Shown: in pieces, positions 6,129 to 7,249 of the stretch | Layout: each line of letters begins with the position of its first letter | How positions within the stretch are numbered: the first letter of the stretch is position 1 | NCBI GenBank assembly: GCA_032111745.1 | Contig: JAULUH010000416.1 | Span: forward strand, 1 to 7,249 | Direction: 5' to 3' | DNA: 7,249 bases | From: JAULUH01 sp032111745 | GTDB lineage: Bacteria; Chloroflexota; Anaerolineae; JAAEKA01 | Made by a program: the position numbers and the translations under genes | Notes under the pieces: model-generated | The model's database searches: none | Told to the model about the DNA's origin: nothing | What the model saw: only the letters and a program-made list of their open reading frames with translations

Positions 6129-6171
6129 CGGATCGGGTTAATCAATTGTAAGGAAGCAAGGAGTCACAAGC

Positions 6172-6576
6172 GTGACGGAGAAGCGACCCTCTATATCCTC
6201 GTCCTTTGGGGAGACGACATCGGCTGGTACAACATCAGCCAGAACAACCGGGGTGGGATGGGCTACCGCACGCCCAACATCGACCGCATCGCCCGGGAGG
6301 GCATCGAGTTCACCGATTACTACGGCCAGCAGAGCTGCACCGCGGGCCGGGCGGCGTTCATCACCGGGCAGAACCCGCTGCTGGGCGGACGAGAACTCCA
6401 ACACCTACTGGGACTGGTTCCTGGACCACGCCTACGTTGCCTATATCGCCCAGAGGGTTGTGGCCAACGAAATCCAGTCCTTCGTCGAGTTCCCGCCGCG
6501 GCAGGAGCCGGCATCGTTCAACCTGGACGATGTGTTGGCGACGCTGGAGGATGCCAGCGGGGGCGGCCTGCACTAG
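6172..6576 (+). pseudogene. Sulfatase pseudogene: N- and C-terminal ends, centre deleted
   Basis: These are the remains of a type I (formylglycine) sulfatase. AAGGAG (6158-6163) lies 8 nt before GTG 6172, which starts VTEKRPS. The frame then shifts. From 6189 the sulfatase reads LYILVLWGDDIGWYN, with the metal-binding Asp pair at 6213-6218. It continues through MGYRTPNIDRIAREG and DYYGQQSCTAGRAAFITGQN, with the formylglycine motif CTAGR at 6336-6350. Near 6377-6385 the sequence jumps, in the original frame, to the C-terminal tail ADENSNTYWDWFLDHAYV and EFPPRQEPASFNLDDVL, ending at TAG 6576. The central several hundred residues of the usual 450-550 are missing, including the rest of the active site, so it cannot be active. 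The frame from 6172 to 6576 stays open and would encode a 134-residue hybrid. The divergent maturase next door is the natural partner of the lost enzyme. Confidence 0.88.
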
Positions 6577-6642
6577 GTCAGGGCACATCATCCCATAAGG
6601 GACGGCGGCTGTCCATTTCCGCCATGGCCGTCGCAGTTCCAA

Positions 6643-6994
6643 TCCATCGTAGGGGCGGCCCACCGTGGCCGCCCACCGTGGGCATCTGTCCCAACTATTT
6701 CGGTGATGTGTCTAGCCGGGCATGGATGCGGTCGGGTCCCTGGATCCCTGGATCACGAACGCGCGAAGGTTAGGCGAATGCACGGAGCACGAAGCACGAA
6801 ATCCGGAGCCGCGAAGCACGGAGCGCGAAGCAGGGAGCGCGAAGCCGCGAAGAGGGCGGGGACGGAGACCCGCCCCTACGATGGAATGGGTGGCGCGCAT
6901 CCATTTGACAGGCAAGGATGTCGAATTCACCCAGCGATAGGCAGGACCAAGGCCGCATTAGTTGGAACGGATGTCACCGTGGGCCGCCCCTACG
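6643..6994. repeat. Dispersed inverted TAGGGGCG repeat elements
   Basis: The segment TCCATCGTAGGGGCGG (6643-6658) is matched by a perfect 16-bp inverted copy at 6870-6885. A 16-bp stretch, CGTAGGGGCGGCCCAC (6648-6663), is matched in inverse orientation at 6979-6994. Two of the copies can fold locally: GGGCGGCC/GGCCGCCC (6653-6660 with 6667-6674, 6-nt loop) and GGGCGGG/CCCGCCC (6854-6860 with 6869-6875, 8-nt loop). The bases between hold no credible gene, since open frames here show no protein-like sequence. Such GTAGGGGCG elements resemble short palindromic intergenic repeats found in many copies in some genomes (recalled). They belong to one family with the 52-bp repeats further right. Confidence 0.8.
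6781..6852. repeat. Degenerate 7-bp tandem array, about ten units
   Basis: About ten heptamers of consensus CRCGRAG follow one another: CACGGAG, CACGAAG, CACGAAA, TCCGGAG, then after one extra C (6809) CGCGAAG, CACGGAG, CGCGAAG, CAGGGAG, CGCGAAG, and after another extra C (6845) CGCGAAG. The strict period and the one-base slips point to replication slippage. The 7-bp period does not fit a coding repeat of short unit. Function is unknown. Confidence 0.8.
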
Positions 6995-6999
6995 CCTCC

Positions 7000-7115
7000 C
7001 GCCCTCCGGCCACGCCGGCACCCTCATCCCCGCGTAGGGGCGAGGTCTCCTCGCCCTCCGGCCACGCCGGCACCCCTATCCCCACGTAGGGGCGAGGTCT
7101 CCTCGTCCTCCGGCC
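7000..7115. repeat. 52-bp tandem repeat with hairpins, two full copies and a partial
   Basis: Copies at 7000-7051 and 7052-7103 match at 49 of 52 positions, and 7104-7115 starts a third. Each copy holds CCGGCCACGCCGG (a 5-bp stem with a 3-nt loop) and the decamer CGTAGGGGCG (7033-7042 and 7085-7094). Across the unit boundary GGGCGAGG (7038-7045) pairs perfectly with CCTCGCCC (7049-7056) over a TCT loop. The next copy keeps the stem with one G-U pair. No open frame here looks like a protein. Confidence 0.85.
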
Positions 7116-7140
7116 TCACTACGGACTCGATAGGTACGAA

Positions 7141-7160
7141 CGCGGCGGCGTCCCGCCGCG
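7141..7160. repeat. Perfect 8-bp hairpin
   Basis: CGCGGCGG (7141-7148) and CCGCCGCG (7153-7160) form a perfect 8-bp stem with a 4-nt CGTC loop. The stem is all G/C. There is no T-run on either side, so it is not a standard terminator. Confidence 0.6.
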
Positions 7161-7176
7161 ACGAGAGGTGAGACCA

Positions 7177-7211
7177 ACCGGCAGCTCAAAACGCAGTCAC
7201 AGGCTGCCGGT
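7177..7211. repeat. 9-bp inverted repeat near the right edge
   Basis: ACCGGCAGC (7177-7185) and GCTGCCGGT (7203-7211) are perfect inverted repeats with a 17-nt loop. The sequence after it lacks a T-run. It could be a protein-binding site or the end of another intergenic repeat. The remaining 38 bases to the window edge show nothing I can support. Confidence 0.5.
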
Positions 7212-7249
7212 GCGCCAGACCCTAAGCCAGGCGGCTCAAGTCTCGGATC

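Noticed and set aside
4540..6141. Plus-strand open frame of 533 codons
   Set aside because: It lies opposite the maturase, is rich in Val, Ala, Gly and Leu with no recognisable motif, and is explained by the high G/C third positions of the real gene.
6781..7115. Possible CRISPR array
   Set aside because: The repeats are directly adjacent or dispersed, with no regular unique spacers and no cas genes. They are tandem and palindromic repeats instead.
6703..7171. Several open frames of 60-130 codons at the right end
   Set aside because: All translate the repeat array or GC hairpins into low-complexity sequence, lack ribosome binding sites and overlap each other on both strands.
7141..7211. Hairpins as rho-independent terminators
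   Set aside because: Neither stem is followed by a T-run, and no gene ends just upstream on either strand.

Overview
The window is 7,249 bases of GC-rich bacterial DNA and most probably comes from a member of the Chloroflexota (Anaerolineae or relatives). This is inferred from a lipoprotein with a Pro/Thr linker of VPPTATP/VPPTNTP units, a style very common in that phylum, together with strong G/C preference at third codon positions and intergenic repeats of the TAGGGGCG and ACCGCAAAGGCGCA kinds. No rRNA or tRNA gene is present, so the placement is not firm.

Left part (1-2014): a minus-strand tetraheme c-type cytochrome lipoprotein (22-615) is divergent from a plus-strand 383-residue protein (863-2014) that resembles the bacterial archaeo-eukaryotic release factor (baeRF) group. 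The 247 bases between them hold a plausible promoter for each direction. The plus promoter is overlaid by an 8-bp inverted repeat that could be an operator.

Middle (2079-2806): a complete VapBC-type toxin-antitoxin operon. It has a near-consensus promoter, repeated TGATG boxes over the promoter, a ribbon-helix-helix antitoxin, and a PIN-domain toxin whose start overlaps the antitoxin stop by 4 nt. A class I methyltransferase (2846-3526) and a concanavalin A-like jelly-roll protein (3513-4370) follow. These two overlap by 14 nt and are probably translationally coupled.

Right part (4371-7249): the jelly-roll gene converges on a minus-strand anaerobic sulfatase maturase (4648-6012). Between them lie two 78-bp tandem repeats and a diverged inverted third copy. 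Divergent from the maturase is a broken sulfatase gene (6172-6576). It keeps its start, its metal-binding and formylglycine (CTAGR) region and its C-terminal tail, but it has a TA dinucleotide frameshift and has lost the whole centre. A 36-codon coding-like remnant lies between the two. The last 673 bases hold no credible gene. They contain a cluster of repeats: five copies of CGTAGGGGCG in both orientations, a degenerate 7-bp array, a 52-bp tandem repeat and several perfect hairpins.

The main biological points are an intact maturase beside the remains of its likely substrate, a duplicated diheme module in the cytochrome, and a release-factor-like protein with a glycine-rich loop but no GGQ. 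I see no clear new multi-gene system.
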